The position numbers and the translations under genes were made by a program. Shown here piece after piece: positions 8,028-18,928 of a stretch of 64,000 nucleotides of DNA. Source of the DNA: an uncultured Enterobacterales bacterium. Lineage in GTDB: Bacteria > Pseudomonadota > Gammaproteobacteria > Enterobacterales > CALYQQ01. Positions within the stretch are counted from its first letter, which is position 1; each line of letters begins with the position of its first letter. The stretch is taken from assembly GCA_945288535.1 (NCBI GenBank), contig CALYQQ010000006.1, positions 62,001 to 126,000 of the forward strand, in the 5' to 3' direction. The notes beneath the pieces were generated by a model that searched no databases, had not been told where the DNA came from, and saw nothing but the letters and a program-made list of their open reading frames with translations.

Positions 8028-9146
8028 CTAATTAGCTTGAACTGGTTTTTTCAGATAAGACAGAAAATCATTTTTATCTGGATCAAGTACCATAATGTTA
8101 TTACTATTTTCGAAGCTATTTTCATATGCTGTCATACTGCGCAAGAATCGATAAAATTCAGGTGCTTTATTAAATGCATCAGCAAAAATTTTAGCAGCAG
8201 TAGCATCACCTTCCCCTTGGATTTTTAATGCTTCTCCTCGAGCTTCAGCTAATGTTTTCGTTACCGCATAATCAGCATTTGCACGATTAACAGCGGCAAG
8301 CTCAAGACCACGTGAACGATGCCGTTGAGCTACAGCAGCTCGCTCGCCACGCATCCGGTTATAAATACTTTTAGAAACTTCTTCAGGTAAATTGATTTGT
8401 TTAATTCTAACATCAATGACTTCAATACCTAATCCAGCAACGCTGCTTGCTTCAATAGCGGCTTTTCTTGCTGCACGTTCTTCTTCTGCTGTCATCACTG
8501 GTACAGCTGGAATGACTTTATCGGTATTCTCACCAGTATCAACATTATCTGTAACAACTTTCACATCATCTAATGTCACAGCGAGATCAGTTGTAGGTAA
8601 AATTGTTTTTTCGTCAATTCCCTCATCATTTTCTGCAGGTTTTGGCGCACATTGAATCGAAATATCTGCATAATGACCATTAAGGGCTTTTAATACTTTA
8701 GTCATTAACTCGCCACGTGAATCAGTGATGACTTGTTTGATTTCCCGGCAACCAATTTCAGAGCGTAAACGATCATATAATCTGTTTCTTAGTAATGATT
8801 CAGCATGCGCCATATTACCGCCACGAGTAGATATATAAAACCGATTAACATCAACTATTCGCCACTTCAAATATGAATCGACCATGACTTGTTTTGTTTC
8901 TCTAGTCATAAAACGATCTGCTGGGTTTTCCATTAACTGGATACGATAATCCATGGTTTTAACTGATTCAATAAAAGGGACTTTAAAATGCAATCCAGGC
9001 TCATAAACTTTAGCAACACCATTTGCATCACGCTGTACCTTATTAAATCGAAGAACAAGCCCTCGACTACCTTCCTGCACCACGAAAACCGAAGAATATA
9101 AGACTACGGCCACCACGATTAGAAAGGGAAAAAATATATTACGCAT
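8028..9146 (-). CDS. hflC: HflC, regulator of the FtsH protease (SPFH/band 7 protein)
   Basis: HflC and HflK form the large periplasmic cage around the membrane protease FtsH and modulate its choice of substrates. The 372-residue protein has one N-terminal membrane helix (residues 5-22), the band 7 domain (FVVQEGSRGLVLRFNKV onward), and the conserved VRIKQINLPEEVS and AEARGEALKIQGEGDA segments. It is about 38 residues longer than the E. coli protein; the extra sequence is an acidic, proline-containing insert near residues 165-245 in place of a shorter linker. It lies 6 bases after hflK, is last in the operon and is followed by a clear terminator. Identification is certain. Confidence 0.97.
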   Translation of the reverse strand: MRNIFFPFLIVVAVVLYSSVFVVQEGSRGLVLRFNKVQRDANGVAKVYEPGLHFKVPFIESVKTMDYRIQLMENPADRFMTRETKQVMVDSYLKWRIVDVNRFYISTRGGNMAHAESLLRNRLYDRLRSEIGCREIKQVITDSRGELMTKVLKALNGHYADISIQCAPKPAENDEGIDEKTILPTTDLAVTLDDVKVVTDNVDTGENTDKVIPAVPVMTAEEERAARKAAIEASSVAGLGIEVIDVRIKQINLPEEVSKSIYNRMRGERAAVAQRHRSRGLELAAVNRANADYAVTKTLAEARGEALKIQGEGDATAAKIFADAFNKAPEFYRFLRSMTAYENSFENSNNIMVLDPDKNDFLSYLKKPVQAN

Positions 9147-9152
9147 TATTTA

Positions 9153-10412
9153 TTATCTCCCTCTACGAACACTTTCAGAACGAGCACCAGTAGCACCAAA
9201 TATATTATCATCAGCACGCTGTACTTGGATTGGTATGCGTATTTGTGTTGGTATATTTTGTTCTATACTTGATTGTTGTGTATTTTCCATTTGTGACGAT
9301 GCGACGTGTTTCTCTTTTGATGCACTACTTTTTTGGTTATTAAGTAGTTGCTCAAGAGGAAGAACCATTAAGTTGTTTTTACCACCGTCCATTAGAATCT
9401 TACTATTTTTAGATAATACTTTTTCCATTGTTTCCATATATAGCCGTTGCCGTGTTACTTCAGGCGCAATTAAATATTCAGGCAATAACTGCTCAAAACG
9501 TTTTACTTCACCTTGCGCTTCTAATACTAACTTATCTCGATAAGCTTTAGCATCAGCTACTATACGGCTCGCATTACCAGCAGCTTCTGGTAAAACTTTA
9601 TTTGCGTATGTTCTTGATTCTACAATATAACGCTGTTCATCTTCACGAGCAGCAATAGCATCATCAAATGCGTCTTTTACTGCTTCAGGTGGTTTAGCAT
9701 CTTTTAGGTTAACCTGGATAACACGCAACCCCATGTTGTAAGGTTTGGTGATTTTAATTAACTCATCCTGAGTATCATTACGAATTAACTGACGACCTTC
9801 AGTCAATATAGTGTCCATTGGATATTTACCAATAATAGCGCGTAATGCACTATCTGTTGCCTGTTTTAAGCTATTATTAGCATCTGTAACACTAAATAAA
9901 TATTGTGCAGGATTAGCGACATCATACTCTACCGTTAACCATAGCTGAACAACGTTTTCATCTTTGGTTAACATTGTTCCACTTGTCTCAATGGTTCGAC
10001 GACTAGAAACATCTACAGCGGTTACATCATCGATAAAAAGTGGACGCCAGTTAAGTCCTGGATTAACAAGATTATCTTTTTGTAGTTTACCAAAACGCGT
10101 TATTACACCAACTTCACCTTCACGGATCGTATAAAAGCCACTTATGCCCCAAATAATAGCCGCAATAAGTATACCTGTAGTAATAACTTTTCCAGCTGAC
10201 AACATACCAGGAGATTGATGACCTTTATTACCACTATTACCTTTATTCAATCCACCTAAGAGTTGGTTAATCTTACGAAATAGTATATCCATTCCTGATG
10301 CACTATTTCTGCCACCTCTGTGATTATTGCCAGAATTGCCGTTATTAGTGCCTTTATCGCTACCCCAAGGATCACGATCCTGACCATTATTACCGGGCTG
10401 ATTCCACGCCAT
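9153..10412 (-). CDS. hflK: HflK, regulator of the FtsH protease (SPFH/band 7 protein)
   Basis: The partner of HflC in the FtsH-associated complex. The 419-residue protein begins with a glycine/asparagine-rich cytoplasmic tail (MAWNQPGNNGQDRDPWGS), has a single membrane helix near residues 76-95, then the band 7 domain (TIREGEVGVITRFGKL, GLNWRPLFID) and a helical region with IVADAKAYRDKLVLEAQGE. The length equals that of the E. coli protein. GGGG precedes the ATG. It is placed between hflX and hflC as in E. coli and is probably cotranscribed with them. Confidence 0.97.
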   Translation of the reverse strand: MAWNQPGNNGQDRDPWGSDKGTNNGNSGNNHRGGRNSASGMDILFRKINQLLGGLNKGNSGNKGHQSPGMLSAGKVITTGILIAAIIWGISGFYTIREGEVGVITRFGKLQKDNLVNPGLNWRPLFIDDVTAVDVSSRRTIETSGTMLTKDENVVQLWLTVEYDVANPAQYLFSVTDANNSLKQATDSALRAIIGKYPMDTILTEGRQLIRNDTQDELIKITKPYNMGLRVIQVNLKDAKPPEAVKDAFDDAIAAREDEQRYIVESRTYANKVLPEAAGNASRIVADAKAYRDKLVLEAQGEVKRFEQLLPEYLIAPEVTRQRLYMETMEKVLSKNSKILMDGGKNNLMVLPLEQLLNNQKSSASKEKHVASSQMENTQQSSIEQNIPTQIRIPIQVQRADDNIFGATGARSESVRRGR

Positions 10413-10462
10413 GTATAAAACCCCACTTATTATTGATTGTTTATGTCTACAACCTTTTTGGT

Positions 10463-11749
10463 TTATGACTGTATAATATAGTCAGCCAATTGCTGTTCCT
10501 GCTTACAAAGACGATGCCAGTCAATAGCTGGTAATCTTACGATTAAACAAATCTCACCTGTATTTTCAATCCATTCTTTTTCTATAGCTTGAAGTTGATA
10601 TAAACGGCCACGTAAACGGCCTGAATTAACGGGTAAACGTAATTGATAACAAACAATTTCTTTCGATAATCGCTCTGTCAATGCCCGAAATAATAAATCC
10701 AATCCAGCACCTGTTTGTGCTGAAAGCCAGACGCGCTGTACTACATTATTTTCATCATAATCAAGGCGCGGTTCGAAGCTTTCGAGCATATCGATTTTGT
10801 TCATAACAAACAAGACTGGAATATCATCAGCACCTATTTCGTTCAAAACCGCGTTCACAACCTCTATTTTTTCATCACATCGATCATCTGTTGCGTCAAT
10901 CACATGCATTAACAACGTTGCTTGGCGCGTTTCCTGTAATGTTGCCTTAAAAGCAGCAACTAATTCATGGGGAAGATGACGGATAAAACCAACTGTATCT
11001 GCTAGTATAGTATCACCTACGTCATCCACACTCACTTTACGCAAAGTAGGATCAAGTGTCGCAAATAATTGATCTGCCGCATATACATTCGATTGAGTAA
11101 GTACATTAAATAATGTTGACTTACCTGCATTCGTATAACCAACTAATGATATCGTTGGAATATCTGCTTTACTCCTTGCTTGCCGTCCCTGTTCACGCTG
11201 TTTTTCAACCTTTTCCAAACGTGACATAATTTGTTTGATTCTTATTTTTAAGAGGCGTCTATCTGTCTCAAGTTGTGTTTCACCTGGCCCTCTTAGTCCT
11301 ATCCCACCTTTTTGTCTTTCAAGATGTGTCCAGCCTCTCACTAAACGCGTTGATAAATGCCGTAATTGGGCAAGTTCAACCTGTAATTTTCCTTCATGAG
11401 TGCGAGCTCGTTGCGCAAAAATATCTAAAATAAGTCCAGTTCGATCAACAACGCGACACTGACATAATTTTTCAAGATTTCTTTCCTGAGCAGGTGATAA
11501 GGCATGATTAAATATAACAACATCTGCACCAGTTATATTTATAGCATCAGCAATTTCTTGCCCTTTACCTTGCCCTACATAATATTTTGCATGAGGTGCT
11601 TTACGACTACCAGTAATAATCTGAACAACCTCTATACCCGCAGAAAGAACAAGCGATTCAAATTCCCCCAGGTCTTCTGAATCATTCTCCTGGGGGTAAT
11701 TGATATGAACTAGTATGGCCTGTTCACCACCTTCATAACGGTCAAACAA
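10463..11749 (-). CDS. hflX: HflX, ribosome-associated GTPase
   Basis: HflX splits stalled or stress-inactivated 70S ribosomes. The 428-residue protein has the N-terminal HflX domain ([20 protein letters not shown]), the glycine-rich [20 protein letters not shown] linker, and a GTPase domain with the P-loop GYTNAGKST near residues 205-213, DTVGF and NKID. The start is TTG at 11749: the protein then begins [10 protein letters not shown] as in E. coli, and AGAGGG lies seven bases upstream. It follows hfq by 40 bases in the conserved hfq-hflX-hflK-hflC order. Confidence 0.97.
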   Translation of the reverse strand: MFDRYEGGEQAILVHINYPQENDSEDLGEFESLVLSAGIEVVQIITGSRKAPHAKYYVGQGKGQEIADAINITGADVVIFNHALSPAQERNLEKLCQCRVVDRTGLILDIFAQRARTHEGKLQVELAQLRHLSTRLVRGWTHLERQKGGIGLRGPGETQLETDRRLLKIRIKQIMSRLEKVEKQREQGRQARSKADIPTISLVGYTNAGKSTLFNVLTQSNVYAADQLFATLDPTLRKVSVDDVGDTILADTVGFIRHLPHELVAAFKATLQETRQATLLMHVIDATDDRCDEKIEVVNAVLNEIGADDIPVLFVMNKIDMLESFEPRLDYDENNVVQRVWLSAQTGAGLDLLFRALTERLSKEIVCYQLRLPVNSGRLRGRLYQLQAIEKEWIENTGEICLIVRLPAIDWHRLCKQEQQLADYIIQS

Positions 11750-11789
11750 GCAAGGTCCCTCTTATGCTACAACAGTTAAACATTGATCG

Positions 11790-12086
<297 letters not shown>

Positions 12087-12212
12087 TCAATGTTTATAAT
12101 CACTAGCTAAAAAAAGCCATAAAAAACCAAATAAATACTTAGCATCTGAGAGTCATTTATCAATTCAACCGTTAAACTAGATTAATAAATTATTCTCTAA
12201 TTGTACACAATC

Positions 12213-13145
12213 CTACGTTGATACACTAATAACCTGTGCAATACTTTTTAGTGATAATTCAAGATTGTCACTATCTAGCCATGTAACATCTGACCAACCT
12301 CTTAGCCATGTCATCTGGCGTTTAGCTAGTTGTCGTGTTGCACAAACTCCCTGATAAACCATATTATCATAGTCTATGTTACCAGAAATGTAAGCCCACA
12401 TTTGTCGATAACCAACACAACGGATAGATGGTAACGCTTCATGCAAGTCTTGTCTGGCAAAAAGTTGTTTTACCTCCCCTTCAAATCCAGCATTTAACAT
12501 AATATGAAAACGCTTTTCAATTCTTTCATGTAATATTGCCCTATCACTTGGCGCAATAGCAAATTGATGAACATTATAGGGCAAGCTATCGCCTTGTTCA
12601 CGGGTCAATTCTGTCATTGATTTACCCGTAATTAAATAAACCTCATAAGCTCGGCTTAATCGCTGTGGATCATTAGGATGAATACGCTGTGCCGCAACAG
12701 GATCAACTTTGCATAATTTTTCATGAATGACATGCCAACCTTGGGTTATTGCTAATTGTTCTATCTGCTTCCTGATCGTTGGATCAGCAGGCGGTAGAGG
12801 TGAGAGTCCTTCTAACAATGCCTTGAAATATAACATTGTTCCTCCCACTAATAAGGGTATTCTATCCCGACTAATGATTTCTTCAATTTCACGTAACGCA
12901 TCATGACGAAAATCAGCTGCTGAATAAGATTCTGCAGGGTCACGAATATCAATTAGCCTATGTGGCGTAATAATTTGTTCAGCTAATGAGGGTTTTGCCG
13001 TGCCAATATCCATACCACGATAAATTAATGCAGAATCTACACTAATAATATCTACTGGTAATAATTTATGTAATTGGGTTGCCAATTCAGTTTTACCTGA
13101 GGCAGTCGGTCCCATCAAAAAAATAACTGATTTTTTTTCTATCAT
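12213..13145 (-). CDS. miaA: MiaA, tRNA dimethylallyltransferase
   Basis: MiaA transfers the dimethylallyl group to N6 of A37 in tRNAs that read codons starting with U. The 310-residue protein has the P-loop [11 protein letters not shown] near residues 12-22, the [16 protein letters not shown] segment, [15 protein letters not shown], and the [15 protein letters not shown]-terminal region. Its ATG overlaps the mutL stop (ATGA), so translation is coupled. A 141-base gap to hfq probably carries hfq promoters, as it does in E. coli. Confidence 0.97.
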   Translation of the reverse strand: MIEKKSVIFLMGPTASGKTELATQLHKLLPVDIISVDSALIYRGMDIGTAKPSLAEQIITPHRLIDIRDPAESYSAADFRHDALREIEEIISRDRIPLLVGGTMLYFKALLEGLSPLPPADPTIRKQIEQLAITQGWHVIHEKLCKVDPVAAQRIHPNDPQRLSRAYEVYLITGKSMTELTREQGDSLPYNVHQFAIAPSDRAILHERIEKRFHIMLNAGFEGEVKQLFARQDLHEALPSIRCVGYRQMWAYISGNIDYDNMVYQGVCATRQLAKRQMTWLRGWSDVTWLDSDNLELSLKSIAQVISVST

Positions 13146-15124
13146 AGTTGTAATATAGATAATGATTCACTTAAATCAATAAGTTGTAAAAATCCAGAGG
13201 GTGGTTGCATTGCTATATCAGGATATAGTCTTTCAACTTCACCAATTAACTGAACAGCATGTGCTAAAGTCCATTGCTGTTCACGATTAACAAGTTGCTC
13301 AACAAACCAATCCGTTAACTGAATGTGAGTAAGTTCATCATTAACACTTAAAAAACTCAACAATTGCGTAATAATTATTTGTAAATTTTGCTGTCTTAAG
13401 GGTGCTGGCACATTATTTACGGTGATTTTATCTCGTCCTAATGAAATAGATATACCAAATTGTGCAAGTAATTTGTTATGTTTCAGGCAATATTCTAATT
13501 CATTTGTATTAACCGCAAGCGATAATGGAATCAATAACGGCTGTGAACACAAAGTTGACTCAGTTGGGCTCAGTTGATAGCGTTTAACCATTCTCTCAGC
13601 ATAAGGTAACGATATAATTGCCAATGATTTTCCCCATTCTGCTAGCGCATAATATTGTTGCCATATTGCTAATAATCGGCCGATTTTTTTTAAGGTTATA
13701 TTATCGGATTGGCGGGTATTTACTGTCGTATCAGCTAATTTTTCAGATAACGGTTTATTTTGTATTGGGAATAATACAGGATTTCCCAATGTGGCATTAT
13801 TTAAATCAACAAAGGAATGTGATTCTGGAGACATTTTAATTATGGATGCGTCATCATTCGTAGGCAATGTTGTATATAACTGCGCGTATTGTGTACGAGC
13901 TTCTGCTATCTGAAGAGGTGAAAGCCGATGAATATCAGCGCCAATGAGTTTTTTATTAATACCATTATTTTTTTTCGTTCTTTTATAATCGGCGTGATTA
14001 GAAGATGATGCAGTGTGAAAATGATTAAGGCCCGATGCTGTTCTGGTTAAACACAAAGGGGTACTTTGCTCTTGTTGAGCGTAATCTTCTGTATGTGCTG
14101 TACTGGTTGGCGCGTTATCAAGTGATTGTTCAACCTGACGTAATGCCGTAATAATTGCCTGATATACAAAATCGTGAACTAAACGTGATTGATGGAAGCG
14201 GACTTCATGTTTTGCCGGATGCACATTCACATCAACTTGTCGAGGGTCAAGTGTAAGATATAACACATAGGCCGGTACACTATCATTGTTTAAATATTCA
14301 TAATAAGCCTGGCGAATTGCATGAGTAAGTAATCTATCTCGCATCATTCGCCCATTCACATAAATGTATTGTAGATCGCTACTTATATTGATATTGCTAG
14401 GTAAATGTAGCCAACCATGTAAATGTAGATCATTATATTGCCAGTCCACGCTAATAGCTTGCTGGACAAATTTAGCACCACAAACAGCTGATAATCGCTT
14501 TTCCTGGTGTTCATTATTTACAGCACGGTATTGTCGAACTATTTTATCATTATGCTTTAAATTAATTGTTACATCAAAACGCGCTAATGCAATACGACGA
14601 ATGACTTCATCAATATGATTGAATTCTGTTTTTTCTGTACGTAAAAATTTACGTCGTGCCGGCGTATTAAAAAATAGATCTAGTACTTCAACTGTTGTAC
14701 CATGAGGGTGTGCAGTCGGTTTAATTGTGACTTGCATATCACGTCCTTCAGCGTAAGCTTGCCAAGCTTCTTGTTGATGTAAAGGGCGAGATGTCAATGT
14801 TAAACGCGATACAGAACTTACGCTTGCTAATGCTTCACCACGAAAACCTAAACTGACAATAGATTCAAGATCATCTAATGAACTAATCTTACTTGTCGCA
14901 TGACGTGTTAAAGCAAGTTCTAATTCATCTTTACTAATACCACAACCATTATCTCTAATACGAATAACTTTTGCACCGCCTTTTTCGATGTCGATATCGA
15001 TACGATCGGCACCCGCATCCAGGCTATTTTCTATAAGCTCTTTGATCACGGAGGCAGGACGTTCCACAACTTCACCAGCAGCAATCTGATTAGCTAGTTG
15101 GGGTGGTAGGATGTGAATTGGCAT
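13142..15124 (-). CDS. mutL: MutL, DNA mismatch repair protein
   Basis: MutL couples mismatch recognition by MutS to the nicking enzyme MutH and the UvrD helicase. The N-terminal GHKL ATPase domain shows [26 protein letters not shown] and [11 protein letters not shown]; a variable linker (about residues 335-470) leads to the C-terminal dimerisation domain. There is no DQHAxxERI endonuclease motif, as expected where MutH is present (33651). I chose the second of two adjacent ATGs, giving [18 protein letters not shown] as in E. coli, because AGAGG is 5 bases from it and only 2 from the first. At 660 residues it is longer than the E. coli protein because of the linker. Confidence 0.96.
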   Translation of the reverse strand: MPIHILPPQLANQIAAGEVVERPASVIKELIENSLDAGADRIDIDIEKGGAKVIRIRDNGCGISKDELELALTRHATSKISSLDDLESIVSLGFRGEALASVSSVSRLTLTSRPLHQQEAWQAYAEGRDMQVTIKPTAHPHGTTVEVLDLFFNTPARRKFLRTEKTEFNHIDEVIRRIALARFDVTINLKHNDKIVRQYRAVNNEHQEKRLSAVCGAKFVQQAISVDWQYNDLHLHGWLHLPSNINISSDLQYIYVNGRMMRDRLLTHAIRQAYYEYLNNDSVPAYVLYLTLDPRQVDVNVHPAKHEVRFHQSRLVHDFVYQAIITALRQVEQSLDNAPTSTAHTEDYAQQEQSTPLCLTRTASGLNHFHTASSSNHADYKRTKKNNGINKKLIGADIHRLSPLQIAEARTQYAQLYTTLPTNDDASIIKMSPESHSFVDLNNATLGNPVLFPIQNKPLSEKLADTTVNTRQSDNITLKKIGRLLAIWQQYYALAEWGKSLAIISLPYAERMVKRYQLSPTESTLCSQPLLIPLSLAVNTNELEYCLKHNKLLAQFGISISLGRDKITVNNVPAPLRQQNLQIIITQLLSFLSVNDELTHIQLTDWFVEQLVNREQQWTLAHAVQLIGEVERLYPDIAMQPPSGFLQLIDLSESLSILQL

Positions 15125-15299
15125 CATAACCTCTGGAAAATTATTCTTATAACGATAAAATTTTATTTATTACAGGTAGATAATAAACGTCGATAACTAA
15201 AATAAGATAGTCAGTAATTTTATGTATACTTTAGTTATCTCAACATACATTACTAAAAGTTTTCTGTAAATGTTGTTATATAAATTAGAGTAACACCGA

Positions 15300-16655
15300 T
15301 TAATTCATCGGTATTTTAAGTAATTGCCCCGTACGAACAATATCTGTTTTCATATTATTAACTTTCTTTAAATCGGTCACTTTGACTCGATATTTGCTAG
15401 CAATGATTGACAGTCCCTCTCCTTTACTGACTTTGTGGGTTAATTGTTTTTCAGTTACTCTTGATTTAGTTAACTGATCATTTTTCTTTTTGTAGGCTTG
15501 TTTCTTTTTATTTAGAGAAAGAGTATTTGTCGACGGCTCATCTTTATTTGTCGCAATAGTCAGTCGTTGACCAACATAAATGATCTGTTTTGCAGACAAA
15601 TTATTTAACTGACGAATCTTATCAACTGTTATGCCATATTGCCTTGAAAGACTAAATAATGTCTCATTTTGTTTAACTATATGAATATTTGCCGATGGCA
15701 AAATAGCAGTCATCCTTTCTGACGTTGTTTTACTCGACGTTGTAATTGTTTGAGTAGGCAACTTTGTTATTTTACTTGGTTGCTTACCTTTAGTTTTATT
15801 CGGTACGGCGAGATTCACGCTTGTTTTAGTGTCAGTTCTCGTAATTAACTCAACAGGATTATCATGAAAATAACGCCGTATTCCTCGATAAATGGCTTTA
15901 GCTAATTTAACTTGATATTCAGGACTAGCTAATAGTTTTTCTTGACGAGCGTTTGAAATAAAACCAACTTCTATAAGTACTGAAGGAATATCGGGTGATC
16001 GTAAAATACCGAAACTGGCATGCTCTGGTTTATGTTTATGAAGTCTTCCTACCGTTTTCATTTCACTAAGCAACTTTGTGGCTAAATCGTAACCCATACG
16101 TTGCGCGTAACCAAATTGAAGATCAATAACAGCATGACTCAGATAATGATCGACATCCCCGCCCAACACATCACCGCTTCCACCTAATAATTCAGATTGT
16201 TTTTCTTGCTGCTCAAGTAATCTACCTAATTCCGAATCAGCGCGTTTATTAGATAATACCCAAACAGACGATCCTATTGCTTTACTATTTTGGGCCGCAT
16301 CAGCATGAATGGAAACCAAAAGATGCGCAGAATGATTACGCGCGATTTCAGAACGATGGGAAACTGTAATAAAATAATCACCTTTTCGAGTCATCACTGG
16401 GGAAAATGCCGGATCCTTATCTAATAAAGCATAGAGTGCTTTTGCGACAGCAAGATTAATTGTTTTTTCCTGCAAGCCATTTTGACCAATCGCTCCAGGA
16501 TCCTTACCGCCATGACCTGCATCAATTGCAACGATAATTTTATTTTTAGTTGCAGTGGTTTCTATAGGCTTGCTAATCGCTATAGGCGATGAAGCACAAG
16601 ACAGCAAAAAAAAACCTGACACAAAAATTAAAAAATTTTTCAACCAATACGTCAT
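15300..16655 (-). CDS. amiB: AmiB-type N-acetylmuramoyl-L-alanine amidase with two LysM domains and no AMIN domain
   Basis: A zinc amidase that cleaves septal peptidoglycan. The catalytic domain (about residues 40-272) matches E. coli AmiB closely, with [17 protein letters not shown] and [16 protein letters not shown] segments and the EVGFISN motif. Two LysM peptidoglycan-binding repeats follow (about 323-367 and 405-451). The AMIN domain that E. coli AmiB has before the catalytic domain is absent: the leader is followed by about 20 residues and then the amidase. The leader ends LLSC with Cys20, a plausible lipobox. I chose the ATG at 16655, with TGGGA 8 bases upstream, over an upstream in-frame TTG at 16673. 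It lies 32 bases after tsaE. Its identity as AmiB rests on sequence and on the tsaE-amiB-mutL order. Confidence 0.92.
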   Translation of the reverse strand: MTYWLKNFLIFVSGFFLLSCASSPIAISKPIETTATKNKIIVAIDAGHGGKDPGAIGQNGLQEKTINLAVAKALYALLDKDPAFSPVMTRKGDYFITVSHRSEIARNHSAHLLVSIHADAAQNSKAIGSSVWVLSNKRADSELGRLLEQQEKQSELLGGSGDVLGGDVDHYLSHAVIDLQFGYAQRMGYDLATKLLSEMKTVGRLHKHKPEHASFGILRSPDIPSVLIEVGFISNARQEKLLASPEYQVKLAKAIYRGIRRYFHDNPVELITRTDTKTSVNLAVPNKTKGKQPSKITKLPTQTITTSSKTTSERMTAILPSANIHIVKQNETLFSLSRQYGITVDKIRQLNNLSAKQIIYVGQRLTIATNKDEPSTNTLSLNKKKQAYKKKNDQLTKSRVTEKQLTHKVSKGEGLSIIASKYRVKVTDLKKVNNMKTDIVRTGQLLKIPMN

Positions 16656-16687
16656 ATTGTTTTTCCCAGTCAATTATTATGACGAGA

Positions 16688-17188
16688 TTATTTTATTAAA
16701 TGTTCTAATATACGTTGCCCAATGTGACTATTTGCTGTTAATGTTGCAATCCGGCCTTGTGGATAATATGCAAATGTCAAAGATAAATCGGGTTCAGCCA
16801 GAACACCGTTTCCTTTTTGAGGCCATTCTACCAAACAAATAGCATTGTTCTGAAAATAGTCTCTAATTCCCATAAACTCAAGTTCTTCAGGATCAGCTAA
16901 CCGATATAAATCAAAATGATATACGTCAAATTTACCTACTGAATAGGTCTCGACTAACGTGTATGTTGGACTTTTTACATTTCCTTGATAGCCCAAACTT
17001 TGCAATAGCCCTTTACAAAAGGTCGTTTTACCAACACCTAAGTCACCATAAAGATAAATAACAACAGATTCATTGATAACATTCGCAAGTTGTTTAGCCA
17101 TAGCAAGTGTTGCTGACTCATCAATCAAATGAATAGATTGCTCTTTTTTTATAGTGTGTATCTGTTCAAACATTTTATCATCAGTCAT
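16688..17188 (-). CDS. tsaE: TsaE, tRNA threonylcarbamoyladenosine ATPase
   Basis: TsaE is the ATPase that resets the TsaBD complex during t6A37 synthesis in ANN-decoding tRNAs. The 166-residue protein shows the P-loop [10 protein letters not shown], the switch-like [20 protein letters not shown] and the conserved LVEWPQKG. It is about a dozen residues longer at the N-terminus than in E. coli. The ATG at 17188 has no obvious ribosome-binding site and an ATG at 17173 is an alternative. In E. coli nnr precedes it; here the upstream 597 bases contain no gene. Confidence 0.96.
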   Translation of the reverse strand: MTDDKMFEQIHTIKKEQSIHLIDESATLAMAKQLANVINESVVIYLYGDLGVGKTTFCKGLLQSLGYQGNVKSPTYTLVETYSVGKFDVYHFDLYRLADPEELEFMGIRDYFQNNAICLVEWPQKGNGVLAEPDLSLTFAYYPQGRIATLTANSHIGQRILEHLIK

Positions 17189-17785
17189 AAATAATAAGTG
17201 AATATACTACTGCCATGAATAGTATGTAGAACCCCATAATTTTATATATTTTGCTATATTGATTAGTAAGTAGTAATTATTTTAATAAGTATACATCAAT
17301 ATATGATACCTTCTTAACAATAAGAAATACTTTATCTTATTATGTTGAAACCTATTATATAACATAATAAATAATCTGTATGTCATCACCAATATCATCT
17401 TACATATAAATAATTACATGAAAACAGTTAATTATACGCGTATATATTTTTTGTTTAAAATAATTTCCTGATCACAAGAAATATTAACTAACGGTTTATT
17501 AAGTATGAGGAGTAGTCTCAAATATCAATGTAACCAATCCTCATCATAACAAATAGTCTATATGACCCTCATAAAAAATGTTATCTTTTAAGCTGAAAGC
17601 CAATTAAATAGGAGAAGTACCAATAAATTATCACTCGAACCTATCACACTAATAATGTTATAATTAATCTATTGTATATAACTAAAATTCGTCAAGCATG
17701 TATCTCCATAAAAAATGCTTGGTTTTATTATTTTAGTTAAACATATCTTCTTAACCATTAGCCCTATTTCAACAATGATGTGGTT
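17189..17785. other. Gene-free stretch where nnr would be expected, with a divergent promoter region
   Basis: These 597 AT-rich bases separate divergent tsaE and queG. In E. coli the bifunctional NAD(P)HX repair gene nnr lies directly upstream of tsaE. I find no nnr reading frame or recognisable remnant, and the space is too short for it. A plus-strand hairpin followed by T-rich sequence lies at 17693-17734. Confidence 0.55.
17693..17734 (+). terminator. Possible intrinsic terminator with no gene upstream
   Basis: CAAGCAT at 17693-17699 pairs with ATGCTTG at 17715-17721 around a 15-base loop, followed by GTTTTATTATTTT. It points along the plus strand about 50 bases before queG, but no plus-strand gene precedes it. 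It could end a small RNA or act as a leader attenuator for queG. The stem is short, so this could be chance in AT-rich DNA. Confidence 0.4.
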
Positions 17786-18928
17786 ATGAGCGAAATAGAT
17801 CTCCAGCATTTAGTTAAATTTATTAAACAACGCGCATCAGAGCTCGGTTTTCAGCAAACAGGTATTACTGATATTGATTTACACCAAGCTGAAATAACAC
17901 TTCAAATGTGGCTCGATAATCAATTACATGGCGAAATGGATTGGATGGCTCGACATGGGTCTAAAAGAACGCATCCAGAGGAATTACACGCAGGAACCCA
18001 ACGTATTATTAGTGTGCGAATGAATTACCTGCCACCTAACGCAGCCTTTATTAAAACATTAAGTAATCCACATTATGGTTATGTTAGCCGTTATGCGCTA
18101 GGAAGAGATTATCACAAATTAATGCGTAATCGTCTCAAACAACTTAGCGAATATATTCGCCAATATTGTAAAAAATATCATTGCGATGTTGATCTTCGCC
18201 CTTTTGTTGATTCTGCTCCCGTGATGGAACGACCATTAGCAGAAAAAGCAGGGCTTGGCTGGACAGGGAAAAATTCATTAATTATTAATGCAAACGCAGG
18301 CTCATGGTTTTTTTTGGGCGAGATATATATTAATCTTCCTTTACCTATCGATAAGCCTATTAAAGAACAATGTGGACGTTGTGTTGCTTGTATGACAACC
18401 TGTCCAACAGGTGCAATTATAAAACCTTATGTCATTGATGCACGTCGCTGTATTTCATATTTAACTATTGAACTCGCAGGGAGCATTCCTGAAGAGTTTC
18501 GTCATCTAATGGGTAACCGTATATATGGTTGTGACGATTGTCAGTTAATTTGCCCTTGGAATCGTTTTTCTGCACTTACTAGTGAATCAGATTTTCATCC
18601 TCGTCAAGCATTACATACACCGAAACTCTTAGAGCTCTATCGATGGGATGAAGCATTATTTCTCAAAAAAACTGAAGGTTCTGCAATTCGTCGTATTGGT
18701 TATTTACGTTGGTTAAGAAATATTAGCGTTGCCTTAGGAAATGCAGATTATGATGTCGAAATAGTAACAGCATTACAACAAAGATTAGGCTACCATCCCA
18801 TGGTTGATGAACATATTATCTGGGCATTAGCACAATTGCATGGAAATAAATCCATCAAAAATGAACATCACATGAAAAAGCAACGTTTACTTCGTTCTGT
18901 AAAGAAAGGGCTTCCAAGAGATGCTTAA
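17786..18928 (+). CDS. queG: QueG, epoxyqueuosine reductase
   Basis: QueG performs the last step of queuosine synthesis, the cobalamin-dependent reduction of epoxyqueuosine in tRNA. The 380-residue protein shows GYVSRYALGRDYHKL, the RPFVDSAP segment, AEKAGLGWTGKNSL, and two 4Fe-4S clusters (CGRCVACMTTCPTGAI and CDDCQLICPW), with a C-terminal HEAT-like region ending KKGLPRDA. The ATG at 17786 gives MSEIDLQ as in E. coli; a GTG two codons earlier is less likely. It is divergent from tsaE. The 3' flank corresponds by position to the E. coli datA locus. Confidence 0.96.
   Translation: MSEIDLQHLVKFIKQRASELGFQQTGITDIDLHQAEITLQMWLDNQLHGEMDWMARHGSKRTHPEELHAGTQRIISVRMNYLPPNAAFIKTLSNPHYGYVSRYALGRDYHKLMRNRLKQLSEYIRQYCKKYHCDVDLRPFVDSAPVMERPLAEKAGLGWTGKNSLIINANAGSWFFLGEIYINLPLPIDKPIKEQCGRCVACMTTCPTGAIIKPYVIDARRCISYLTIELAGSIPEEFRHLMGNRIYGCDDCQLICPWNRFSALTSESDFHPRQALHTPKLLELYRWDEALFLKKTEGSAIRRIGYLRWLRNISVALGNADYDVEIVTALQQRLGYHPMVDEHIIWALAQLHGNKSIKNEHHMKKQRLLRSVKKGLPRDA

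Noticed and set aside
16656..16673. TTG start for amiB at 16673
   Set aside because: The ATG at 16655 has a better-placed ribosome-binding site and directly begins the signal sequence.
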